Shown here: piece by piece, positions 34,330 to 44,767 of the stretch | How positions within the stretch are numbered: position 1 is the first letter of the stretch | How the letters are laid out: the number at the start of each line of letters is the position of its first letter | Assembly (NCBI GenBank): GCA_905160935.1 | Contig: CAJHZI010000254.1 | Coordinates: forward strand, 319,501 to 383,500 | From: Enchytraeus crypticus | Taxonomy: Eukaryota > Annelida > Clitellata > Enchytraeida > Enchytraeidae | Length of the DNA stretch: 64,000 bases | Reading direction: 5' to 3' | The notes under the pieces: generated by a model | Seen by the model: only the letters and a program-made list of their open reading frames with translations | What the model was told of the DNA's origin: nothing | Databases searched by the model: none | Position numbers and translations under genes: made by a program

Positions 34330-35375
34330 TATATATATATATATATATATATATATAATCACTGCATACTTTATTCCTATATGATAGAAATAAATAAAAT
34401 GATATCTTAGGTGTATTGCTAAAACTTTATAAAACAGTGTCAATCTAGGGACTATGGTGCATTCAAAAGAAGCCAAAAAACTGAATGAAAAGTAGAATGA
34501 ACAATCAACCGACCAAATACTCCCAGCCAGATAGCGCCCTTAATTGCGTATTAACAGACTTATAGACGTATTCATTGTCTTATCACACCCTTTGAAGTCG
34601 ACCTAAGGTAGTCTTCAAATGAAGGTCGAATTAAGGTGTAATAAATTTACGTCTGAAGAACTTTCAGATTCGTACCGGGAGATTTTGTACTCAACTATAT
34701 AAGGTTAGGATGTTTTATGAAAGTTGGAGAGTTGAATGCGGGAGTTTTTAGTAAAATCAAACAGTTTTATAATTCGAAGGAAGCAGCATCGTAAAACAAT
34801 TAGACGATTTTCATTGAAACTACCGATTCCTTGTTCTGTCGGTGTCTCATTTAAACTTTTACTTGACCAAATCATCCAACTCCTACTCCCCCCTCCCCAC
34901 CAAAGGATCTGCACAATTTGCAAAAGTGACTGGATTTGAGCTAAGGGGGCTCAGAGGGTGGGATAGGTAGGTGGGGATATGTCGATTTATTTCTATTATA
35001 AAAGATAACCAACAATAACTAATCGCCATGAACTTGTCGAACCGCAAAAAAATCCCTTTTAGAGCCGGTGGGGGCGGACGCATCTCCAACATCCTCAATG
35101 GTGCATCCGCGCCCGATATACATACACTCACACGCATCCTTGTTGTCACTCTTTCATCTTGGATCTCTCTCTACTTCCTGTCTAGGCATGCCCTTATTGG
35201 TCACTTGCCCTAGCTTAGCTACCACCTAGGATCACACCTCCACAAAACACAATATTTTCAAATCTTTACTTTACTTATACAGCAGTATTATTAAATACTT
35301 TACTTGAAATACAAATATCATACATCATATTCAAAATATATCGACCTTCGCAATCGTGGTGTGGAGTTCTTTTAG

Positions 35376-35660
35376 CTAATTGTCGCAATGATTTTAGTAT
35401 GGTGATTTATTTCAGCAAATTGACGCAATGATGCTTTTGTAGTGTTTTTGTTTCAGATAATTGTCACAATCACCCTATTGAGGTGTTTTTGTTTCAGATA
35501 ATTGTCGCAATGATCCTATCATGGTATTTTTGTTTCAGCTAATTGTCACAATTATCGTGGAATTGTGTTTTTGTTTCAGCTAATTGTCACAATGATCCTA
35601 GTATGGTGTTTTTGTTTCAGCTACTTGTCGCAATGATCCTAGAATGATATTTTGTGTGGG
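35376..35660 (+). repeat. Seven tandem copies of the exon 8 splice acceptor (41-nt unit)
   Basis: The unit is a pyrimidine tract, (C)AG, then CTAATTGTCACAATGATCCT. AG dinucleotides end at 35375, 35415, 35456, 35497, 35538, 35579 and 35620: spacing 40, 41, 41, 41, 41, 41. Only the last unit continues into the LDLa reading frame. Six upstream units are near copies of the acceptor plus the first part of the exon. Confidence 0.92.
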
Positions 35661-35743
35661 TACATCGAGTCAATGTGTGCAGGATAACAATATTTGTAAC
35701 GGCCTCAGTACGTGCAATAATGGCTACGACGAAAGAAACTGCG
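35621..35743 (+). CDS. LDLa module exon 8
   Basis: A 123-nt phase 1-1 exon, donor GTATAG. It encodes TCRNDPRMIFC, VGTSSQC, VQDNNIC, NGLSTC and NNGYDERNC. Six cysteines, but Ca2+ ligands are mostly lost (CNG, STC); DE remains. No sequon after Cys2 (CVGT), though N-N-I etc. do not replace it. The acceptor is the last of seven tandem 41-nt copies. Because 41 is not a multiple of three, splicing to the two nearest upstream acceptors shifts the frame, and the third upstream one meets a stop, so only the last acceptor gives a module. Confidence 0.88.
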
Positions 35744-35889
35744 GTATAGAAAATAAAGAATTTATATTTAGATACTGAGGTAGTTTCACTTCTATATGAG
35801 CTTACTTAGGCTCGAAATCCTGATTGTAGGACTTTTCAATATATTTGAAATCACTGATTTGAAAATTCATAAAATTTCTGGAGGAGACA

Positions 35890-36195
35890 AACTTTGAATT
35901 TTGTAAAAAATATGGGCAAACCAGTATACATTTTGTGATAATGCGAGTAAACCAGTAGATTAGTAAACCAGTAAACATTTTGTGATATTGCGAGTAAACT
36001 AGTATGTATTTTGTACAGTAATACGGTTAATAAAACAGTAAATATTCTGTAAAAATATGGGTAACCAGTAAACATTTTGTGATATTGCGAGTTAACTAGT
36101 GTATATTTTGTATAGTAATAAGGTTAATAAAACAGTAAGCATTTTGTAAAAATGTGGGTAACCAGTAAACATTGTGTGATAATGCGAGTAAACCC
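35890..36195. repeat. Minisatellite (GTAAACCAGTAAACATTTTG-type)
   Basis: Imperfect repeats of about 30 bp organised in longer units (GTGATATTGCGAGTAAACTA, AATAAAACAGTAA) over about 300 bp, in the intron after exon 8. Confidence 0.85.
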
Positions 36196-36439
36196 ACACA
36201 TTCATAGGGATAACAATTTATCTTTTAATATAGATTTAATACATTTTAATAGTTTTGAGCATCAGCTCACAATTGACCATTAGCTGACTGTGATTTATTT
36301 AAGTATCGTTTTATAGGCCTACTGAAACTACTATTGTTTAGCATCTCGAAAGTAAATTCGCAAATGGAACTTTTCTAATTATAATTGACCTTTTTACATT
36401 TGGTGCAGTCAATATAGCATTTCGCCGCTGCCGTTTAAT

Positions 36440-37140
36440 ATTTATGCTCAAGCAATGATGGAGGAAGCCATAGATGACATGGAAGAAGGAATAAAAGTAG
36501 GAAGACAATTGTTACAAGATGTACGATTTGCAGAGGATCAAGGAATGGTAGCGAGCAGCGAGACTGTAGAGCAGAAGACAATGGATAGGCTGAATGAAAC
36601 CGCAACGAGATATGACATGAAGATTAATTTCAAAAAGACCAAGGTTATGAGAGTGCCCAATGGTGAAGTCAAAGGTGAAGTCAATAACACAATATACGGT
36701 ACGAAATGGGTAGACAAGATTGCTTTCTCAGGGATTGACGCCCCTGCCAAGCAAACGTTAGTCGAAGCTGAGGAAGGCATAGGGGGTCCACTTCGTCATA
36801 AGCAGAGTCCCCCAAGAATAATGGTATGTCAAACGTAATGTTATAGATGATTTAAAGATCCACTCGTATGTGGACGTAAAGAGTAAAACGGCAGATAGAA
36901 AATTATAGTGGAGGCGTTATATACCATGGACCTGCCAGTAGGCAGTGCATTAAGAGAAATAGCTGGTACAAAATCGGAACAGGTAAGGAGTTTCAAATTT
37001 TCGGGTCATATTATAATCGGTGACGGGAAATGTGAAACTAAAATATGCAGTAGGATTGCACAAGCAAAAGGGACCTTAATGAAGAAGCCATAATATCGGC
37101 AGAAAATGAAGAAATATTGATGGAGGAGAGTTTAAGATAG
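36440..37140 (+). pseudogene. RTE-like reverse transcriptase fragment
   Basis: The plus strand gives RQLLQDVRFAEDQGMVASSE (FADD-type catalytic box, here FAED) and ATRYDMKINFKKTKVMRV (36455-36700), then after a shift EQVRSFKFSGHIIIGDGKCE (36975-37040). This order matches RTE-type reverse transcriptases. The insert 36740-36970 resembles the 3' end of the same family, so the copy is rearranged. Confidence 0.75.
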
Positions 37141-37149
37141 CTTTTAATA

Positions 37150-38290
37150 GTTCTAAAAGAAAAGGAGTTAATGACCACAGGCAATTTGCAGAAAGTTGCA
37201 CTGTGCAATTGCATTGTTTTTATCAGTCAATGACAACTCTGAGACTCCGAAGTCAATCATCTTAGTCATGTCACAGGTCAACTTAGTCACGACGCGGGTA
37301 ATTAGGAGATCAAGGATGTGACCAGAGGTATGGGTAGGGGAAGAAATATGCTGCTTTAGGCCAAAAGCTTCAAGTGTAGTAGAAAGAGCTGAAGAATAGT
37401 GATCGATATGTGAGTCTATATGTATATTGAAATCACCTATAATGATAAGATCAGACGGTAAAGATGCAATATCCTCAAGAAGTGAGAAGTCAGAAAGGAA
37501 GTCAGACTTGGACAAGCAAGGAAGTCTACACGTATATACAGTTAGAAAGAGATATGATTTAGAGGCACAAGTAAGCCTAAGCAACATGTGCTCAAAAGAT
37601 GGAAATGATAAGCTTTTAACGAGGGAAGCAGAAAAATAGGACTTAAAATAGCAGCAATGCCACCGCCACGACCAGAAGAACGACCTATGTGCAGAATGGA
37701 ATAGCCAGGAGGAGTAAGAGAGTTAAGGACTGGGGTATACATGTAGTGTCAGAAGGTAACCATGATTCAGTTAAAAAGAGAAGATCAATTGACTCATCAT
37801 GAATGTATTGTTGTATTGACTCGGGTTTGTTTACATTTTTTGTAATTGTAGTGGCAGATCGAATATTGAGACAGTAAGTGGATAAGTTAGAGAAAGAAAC
37901 AGGGCCAAGATTCAATTCAATATCGCCAGCAAGAATTAAGAGAAAGGAAAGAATGAAATTTAAGTGTCGTTTAGAACTGAGATTAAGTGAAACAACATGA
38001 AGATAGGATTTGGAAAAATAAGACAAGGGTATGGAATCGAGGCACTGACAAACGGAGGCATGCGGTATAGGTTGGTAAGTAAAACTGTAAGAGGACGAAA
38101 AATGGTCAATGGAGTTGCCAGTGAAATGGTTAGTCATGAAGGAAGTAGTGAGGGTCAAAACAAGATATATAGAAAGAAAGAGCAATGAAAGTACATCTAA
38201 AGCATGAAACACAGGAAATGATTTCTTTCTGTGGGTGAGGCAGAAAGAGATCAAAGAGTTAAAGTAGAGGAAAAACATTCTAGGTTAAAA
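37150..38290 (-). pseudogene. LINE endonuclease (APE) domain with 2A-like motif
   Basis: The minus strand starts with a leader of about 117 residues, then a 2A-like GDIELNLGP (37901-37927), then the apurinic-type endonuclease: YCLNIRSA, DLLFLTESWL (37740-37900), GRGGGIAA-like codons, and LIIIGDFNIHID and THTSGHILDLLIT (37240-37480). Frameshifts near 37550 and 37690 break it; the reverse transcriptase is missing. This is the 5' half of a CR1-like element. Confidence 0.82.
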
Positions 38291-38299
38291 AGGTGTTAC

Positions 38300-38542
38300 G
38301 CGGTAAGGATAAAAATGGCAGTAAAAAGCGAGAAAAATTTAAAGCAAAGATGTTAAAACCATTATCATAAATTTGAAGAAAATAAATATATATTGAAATG
38401 AAGAAAGTAATCGGTAATATAGTAGAGTAAAATATAAGATAAACAAATAACGAATAACGATAAAATATTAAATTAAAACAATAAAGACAATTAAAACAAT
38501 TGTTAGTAAATAAAAGTGTCATCCGCTAGGCTCAGCTTAGGC

Positions 38543-38591
<49 letters not shown>

Positions 38592-38737
38592 AAACATCAT
38601 AATATACATCGATATACAAGTATGGATACATATACGCACTTGTATATCGATGTCTACATATTATATTACATTTAGGCTTATGTATTCCATACGTAGAAAT
38701 ATTTTATACATACATTAAATACACATACACACATTTT

Positions 38738-38780
<43 letters not shown>

Positions 38781-38802
38781 GTGTGCATATATATATATAT
38801 TT

Positions 38803-38893
<91 letters not shown>

Positions 38894-38973
38894 AAGTGCC
38901 GTATATGTATAGGTCTAAGTGTACAGTAAGTATACATGTAACTTAAGTATATAATAACAATTTTCGTGTGCAG
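38300..38973. other. Intron with (TA)n tracts
   Basis: TA microsatellites at about 38549-38588 and 38740-38890; no other feature seen. The exon 9 acceptor follows. Confidence 0.6.
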
Positions 38974-39093
38974 ATCATTGTAAGAGAGATGATGAGGTGT
39001 TGTGTAACAGAACACAAGTCTGTATAAAGGCAACCAATTTATGCAACGGTATCAATGAATGCAAAGATAACGAAGATGAGGAAGGCTGCGTTG
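38974..39093 (+). CDS. LDLa module exon 9
   Basis: A 120-nt phase 1-1 exon between gtgtgcag and GTATGA at 39094. It encodes [29 protein letters not shown] and KDNEDEEGC, followed by V-G at the junction instead of the usual G. Six cysteines; CNG and NEC weaken the Ca2+ cage while DE is kept. N-R-T follows Cys2. It is the shortest Cys1-Cys3 spacing of the set. An 11-bp minisatellite begins about 95 bp after the donor. Confidence 0.88.
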
Positions 39094-39187
39094 GTATGAA
39101 ATCTCGGTCATTATTTATAGCATTGCGTAGCAATTAGTTTAAATATGTTCTTTATTTCACCAAATTCATGGCAGTAAAAAACACATA

Positions 39188-39366
39188 CAATAGAAATCAA
39201 ACACAACATAAACACAACATAAACACAACATAAACACAACATAAACACAACATAAACACAACATAAACACAACATAAACACAACATAAACACAACATAAA
39301 CACAACATAAACACAACATAAACACAACATGAACACAACATAAACACAACATAAACACAACATAAA
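39188..39366. repeat. 11-bp minisatellite (ATAAACACAAC)n
   Basis: About 16 nearly perfect copies. Because 11 is not a multiple of 3, all minus-strand frames read the same 11-residue repeat (YVVFMLCLCCV), producing spurious long open frames. Confidence 0.95.
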
Positions 39367-40135
39367 TCAATATAAAGAAAATAAAGAAAGTAAACATTTA
39401 TAACTAAAGTACCAAACTCAAACTCTTCTTAAACATCATTAGTATTAGCTATGCCAATATCTCTTTAAAATAATTCCAAAATTTATACCTGATACAGGCC
39501 AATGAGTCTTGAATCTCAATTGAATATTTTCTTTTAATGGTTACATGGTCCAAATAGTCATCATAATCAGCCTCTGAATTCTCAGTTAAACCATTTGAAA
39601 TCACTGACTTATGCAAAAAGATAAACCTATGATAATTATATAATATCTCAAAAGGCCAGAAACCACAGTAAATTGTAGTACTTATACTAACATAATTGTT
39701 TACAGACAGAAAGAATTATGCAAACTAACGACTTAGTAGGCCTACGATTGTTTTATAATAACCGGTTGAAATGTTACGGAATATCACAAGTAGGTTGGCA
39801 TTTTATTTAAGCAAAATTCTTTTCGTAATTTGTTATATTCAGATAATAATTTATTTGAAAATATGTAACTGAATAAAAGATGAAATACATGTACATTGTA
39901 CATGCAAATGCACGATAGTTGTAAAAAGTGGTATAACATTGTCCTTTAATTTATTAAAGTAGAAGATAGTCATATTTCATTTAAGCAAATATACATGTAT
40001 AGTGACTAAAATAGTTCTGTGAATTCTGTCGTCCTATGGAATGAGCTAATTTTTACGGCAATAATTAATTAAAAGTTGAATATAATATCTAAAGCTAATG
40101 GAAAATAATAACACATTAATTAAATGCCAGCAAAG
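39367..40135. other. Intron, no recognised feature
   Basis: AT-rich. One TAGGCCTA at 39737-39744. No coding or element signal seen. Confidence 0.5.
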
Positions 40136-40225
40136 CCTTAGTCAACGTCAGCTTCCCCACTCGAAGGCGATGTCAGTGACGGGAGAGCCCAGGTTTCGAA
40201 CCACGCACACACCGATCCGCAGTCG
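40136..40225 (-). repeat. tRNA-derived SINE fragment (family S)
   Basis: Reverse complement has GGTTTCGAACC as B box (40192-40202) and the family S sequence GCTCTCCCGTCACTGACATC. Confidence 0.65.
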
Positions 40226-40261
40226 AATGTGGTGTTGATGATGGTTGATTTAAATGCGATT

Positions 40262-40805
40262 CTCCCGGGGAGGTAGACCTGCCCTTAGATTCCACTCCCA
40301 TCTCGCTCTTCACCAACTCCGATATCATAGAAAATTGCTTCCCACCAATCTTCCCACCAGACTGCTGCGCTCCTGCCTCATTCCAGCAGCACCAGGCTGC
40401 TGTTGATGTAGTAGTGGCAGACCAAACAGCTGCTGATCAGATCTCGTGGGAGCAGACTGAGCTCTACCGAGAGACTGTTTCAGAGCTGTTTTGAGAAGTG
40501 GCGGTGTCAAGACGCAGAAGAACCTGAGGGGTCAACCCAGCCGGTGAGCCGATCGGGTTCTGCGGCGGATGACCCATGAACGTGGGGCGCCTCACTGCGG
40601 AGTCAACACTCGCATTGGCCAGGCTCGATAGCTGAGGCCCTGCCCCTCGCAGAACTTTGTGGGTCGTGGAGTGCGGTGGAGGCAGGGAGCCAGAGGATCC
40701 TGGTGAGCTCACAGTAAACGCGATATGCTGTCGATCGAAGCTCTGACGTTGTTGTTGTTGTTGCTTCTGGAGATTGAAATGAAGCACCCGCTGAACCTGA
40801 GGCAT
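40262..40805 (-). pseudogene. Possible class IIa histone deacetylase-like fragment
   Basis: A GC-richer island. The minus strand reads KQQQQQRQSFDRQHI and GSLPPPHSTTHKVLRGAG (40464-40805), then after a frameshift LKQSLGRAQSAPT and HQQQPGAAG (40325-40490). LGRAQSAP resembles the 14-3-3-binding LGRTQSAP site of class IIa HDACs, followed there too by a Gln-rich stretch. No catalytic domain is present, and there is one frameshift. It could equally be an unrelated low-complexity fragment. Confidence 0.33.
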
Positions 40806-40889
40806 CCAGGACTGCTATTTCTTCTTCTGTCTTTTATGAAGTGTCTGACGGCCGTGAATATCGATTTGATCATGCTTCTCACGCTGTTT

Positions 40890-41005
40890 CAATGATCTTC
40901 AGCACTGTGTTGTTCATGATTATCTTCAGCACCGTGCAGATCATAATGTTTTTCAGTACCGAGCTGTTCATGATGAACTTCTTCACCATGCTGTTCATGA
41001 TGTTA
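40890..41005. repeat. Imperfect tandem repeat (CTGTTCATGAT...CTTCAGCAC)
   Basis: About four degenerate copies of a 30-36-nt unit containing TTCAGCACCGTG and CTGTTCATGATG. Confidence 0.7.
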
Positions 41006-41563
41006 ATTTATTAATTTGTTGTTTATTAATCTCACTCATTTTTGGAAGCATGTTAAGTGTAGTGTTTTCTTAATTTCATATTTTATATATATCCGTAAGG
41101 CCGCATTACATTGAACTTAATCCATTCAGCCTTTAACGTTATCCATTCAGTGTAATTGTATTTATTTTATTTATTTAGTTAGATCACAAAAAAAGGGTCC
41201 TTCAACCCTGTATTTTATATTTTATACTGTGTATTCATATGTATTATTATACATTTTACTTAAATAAAAGAAATATAGGTATTCATGCATTTGAGTCGAT
41301 TAGATCTGTAAATATTATTACGGACATTGATATGATAGGTAACATATTAGCTGGTAACATATGAGTAGTAGGATTAATGGGTCCGAGCTCATTTTTTATT
41401 TTAAGGCTAATTTGGAAATCAGCGAGTTTAATTTATGATAAATAGCCTTCGCCTGCCTTAATGCTTCTTTTTCACTCAATGGAGTACGCATTCACACTGA
41501 TAATCAATGCCTATTTGAAATAAAATGAAAAGCAAATTTACTACACAATCTAGCATGTATATA

Positions 41564-41630
<67 letters not shown>

Positions 41631-43445
41631 AGCCTTGAATCTTGAAGACCTCTACAAATAATCATCAAGCATAGTCATGTGACCTCGATTCAAAACTATT
41701 AGAAAACCCCTGTATCCATTAGCTATGAATAGCTTAACCTCTAATTATACCACATTTATGACTCACCGCGTCGCGGTGAACCCGATATATAAGCGTATAT
41801 TTTCGAATCTTCTGAATAATTACTAGTGACAACTGCTACATGTAGTATAAAAGTTGAGAAAAGACGTGAAAAATTGAACTTTGGTTTTAAAATATTTTCA
41901 TCTATATAAAAAATGGAAACACAAACGGTGAAAAAAATGGGAAAATTGCGAGACAGCGAATTATTGAAAATGTTATTCGCTTATGGCCCATTTTATGTGA
42001 AAGCGATAAAAGTAACTTTTAACTAGTTATTGAGTTGGTCTTAGTTGCCCTGATAAGTTAATATTACCCTTTTTGCGTTTTATGTAACAGTCTCAATCAC
42101 AACTTCAGCCTAACTCGATAACGTTCGATTTCCAAGAATTCAAGCGATTGAAAATCATTGAGCTCTGCGATTGGCTAGTATGATCTGTGCACTTAAAATG
42201 TCCCAGAAAAAATTTCGCAGAGCCGTTAGAAGTTAGCTAGCAAGCGACAATTAACCGGTCGAATTTAAAATGGTGAATTTAAAAAGAATTTAAATTAAAA
42301 ATGATATATCAAATGAAAAATCAGCGGTTAATATCGGATTGAAAAATTCATAAAATCCAAAAAGTGGCTAACCCTGGATAAGCTTGTCGATTTCTAGCTA
42401 TAGGATCGTCATAAAATTTGACATGAATATACAGTATACCATCACTGAATATATATTAATTAAAACAATTGGCTTGACACACCTGTGCCTGATATCAAAA
42501 CAAAGATTCTTACATCAACTAAGACTAGAGTAATGGCAACTACTGAATCATAAGCGAATCGTTTCGAGCGTTAAAGGATTCAACGTTGTTTGGTTTTGAT
42601 TCGGTTTAATTTAATTCTACATTTCAGTGTATGCTGCAATTATATTCGTATGTTTCATTTCGTTCGTTTGTATGTTGCCTATCTGCGGTTGTCCGACTGT
42701 TTTGAATTAAACGAACATATAGTAGTCTTCATTAGCGGACATTTTCAGCAAACATAAAATAAACAAGTATGAAGTCAGATAAAATAAATCGGAATGAAAT
42801 GTGTTTACTAAGCAGTATCCAGTGACAGTAGGCTATTGACAGTAGAGATGGAGTTGACGATGTGTCATTTCTTTGCAATGTTAAGCAGTAAGTGTTGAAT
42901 ATATTAAAAGACAATCTTCACACAAAATTTAATCTAACACTCAAATGTACAATGGAGAGTGTTTGTTTGAAGTCAGGGGGAAGTAATACTGTCTGACGTT
43001 CCCTTTTCTATAAAAATGAAATTATTCTGATATCCACGAATAACGCAAAGGTGATAATAAAATCCAAAGGCAATATGCTAGAGTCAATGTCTAATTATCG
43101 AAAGCGGGGTAGTAATTGGAGATTTTGTTGGGGTTGAAATTAGAAAAAATTACTGTTGAATGCGAAACACTCCGAAATAGTTTCTACATGGTACTTTCCA
43201 AAGAACTAACTTGCACGGTGGCTATTTGTCCCAGACATTGCCTTATGTTGAGGAACCGGACGTTAAATTCGAATTGATTGATTGATTGATATTATAAACA
43301 TGAAGAATGAGAAAGACAATCACTGTTTCAAATGGTGTATCGTTAGAGATTTCAATCAAGCGAAAAAATGCTGACCGTATTGATAAATAATCAAATAAGT
43401 AGGCTGAAAATTTTAACTGGAGTGGGGCTGAGTATAAGTGTGAAA
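41006..43445. other. Long intronic stretch without recognised gene
   Basis: Contains one (TA)n tract at 41566-41628 and a short GATT repeat near 43270. I see no exon-like or transposon signal in the rest. Confidence 0.45.
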
Positions 43446-43449
43446 ATGT

Positions 43450-44400
43450 ACCGATAAATTTGAAAACAATAATAATGTGGCTAAACACGTGTTTGGATAT
43501 GTGAGTGTAGTTATACTATTGAGGATATCGACCTGTGTAAGTGAAAAAGTAACAGATTTGTTACTAATAATACAAGCTGATAGAAAACATTACTGCTGGA
43601 TTAAACACTTTAATAGGCTAAAGGCAAGCTGTATCAATGAAAATAATGAAGTAATAGAAGTAACAGAAGTAATTCAATGAATACTTCTAATCTTCAGAAG
43701 TAATGCAATGCATTACTTCTGAAGATGCTTAAACGGTTTCACAAATAATGATGCTCTTAAATCACAATGAATATTACTCAAAGCACGGGGTTCAGATAAT
43801 AGAACTACCAAATCCAGGTCCAATTATGATGCTATTATAAAACGATGAGAGTATCATTCAACGTGTACGCAAATTTCGAGTCTTTAATCAAACCTATTGG
43901 TACATGTCAACCGAATCCTACAGCGTCATACACTAACCAATACCAGACGAACCAACCTAGCTAGGTTCTTTTATTACATCAAATGTTTCGATGATAGCAA
44001 GTTTTTACAAGATCCAGTCACGTTTACTGCAAAATATTCAGCAGATACTGTGTTGCTCATAATATTCTTTGACACTTTAGAGCAAAATATAACAGATAAT
44101 ATACAATCAGTTCAAGTTAAAAAACAAATAATATTCACTAAATATGACGAGTAGACATTCAAAGAAGCAACGGTGTGTCATATGTGTGCAAAGGAGGCGT
44201 CGTTTTAGATATCATTGTCATCTCTCAGGTAAATTCCGGGTCCGGGTGCAGCGCACAATAAATGTAATCTGGACTACAAAATTTCTGAATTTTTTCCAGT
44301 AGTTTGTCACAATTTATCAGGATACGACAGTCATTTATTTTTAAAGAAGTATGCAAGTAAGAATCATGCAAGTAAGTACTATGGAAAGCTACTGGATTTC
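43450..44400 (+). pseudogene. Polinton/Maverick DNA polymerase B fragment
   Basis: The plus strand, in several frames, carries blocks typical of the N-terminal part of Polinton protein-primed DNA polymerase B: DLLLIIQADRKHYCWIKHFN (43550-43620), a middle block (43870-44155), CHMCAKEASF and HCHLSGKF (44175-44235), then AHNKCNLDYKI and HNLSGYDSHLFLKKY (44250-44355). The order is preserved, but frameshifts and stops are many and no polymerase catalytic motif is present. Polintons are large self-synthesising DNA transposons related to eukaryotic DNA viruses. Confidence 0.8.
43690..43726. repeat. 37-bp perfect palindrome
   Basis: ATCTTCAGAAGTAATGCA and its exact reverse complement around a single central base, within the Polinton remnant. 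Confidence 0.9.
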
Positions 44401-44454
44401 ATGATTTGTTTGTAGGCCTCTTCGGTTAGATTTACATCGCAGGGGACCAAATAG

Positions 44455-44735
44455 TAATATTAAAGGTTTAACGCCCTTTCCTCATCAAAGGATGACGTCA
44501 GAGACATCACTGCAGCGTACGTCACTACAGATCGATTCACCAAGACAAATCTGTAAAAGAAATGTGCTGAGGAGAAGTAAAAACATAAAATGAAAGCCGG
44601 TCCGGTGACCAAAATATGGTCAGGATCGATAGAGTATATCTATGGTGGGAAAAGTAGTAGTTGTAGTAGTAGTATTAGTAGTAGTAGTAGTAATAATAAT
44701 AGCAATAGTAGTAGTAGTAGTAGTAGTAGTAGTAA

Positions 44736-44767
<32 letters not shown>

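Larger units (their letters stand above)
32680..34905. mobile_element. Second copy of the hAT-internal segment, split by an LTR
   Basis: 32680-32732 and 34141-34905 together align along 28850-29610 (shared TAAAACAATTAACGT, then ACATAAACTGAACGAAACCT, CAGATAGCG, CGTACCGGGAGATTTTG, AAGCAGCATCGTAAAACAAT). A (TA)n tract interrupts it at 34272-34360. Ends of this copy are not visible. Confidence 0.75.
28503..35345. mobile_element. Composite nest: second large copy of the E family with internal insertions
   Basis: The left end at 28503 (ATTAGAGAATGGAATTTTAT) matches the E1 and E2 ends. 30485-31180 continues the E homology after a hAT-like insertion, sharing CCAGTAATAAACTTCATAAT with element E2. 35140-35345 matches the right part of E1 (20810-21000). 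The terminal 3' end is missing; the block stops where the exon 8 acceptor repeats begin. Between lie hAT-related, LTR and LINE insertions listed separately. Treating all of it as one original element is inference. Confidence 0.5.

Noticed and set aside
39188-39366. CRISPR-like regular repeat
   Set aside because: The unit is 11 bp without spacers, and this is animal DNA; it is a minisatellite.
39111-39397. Overlapping minus-strand frames with a repeated CLCCVYVVFML peptide
   Set aside because: Produced by an 11-bp tandem repeat; the same peptide appears in every frame.
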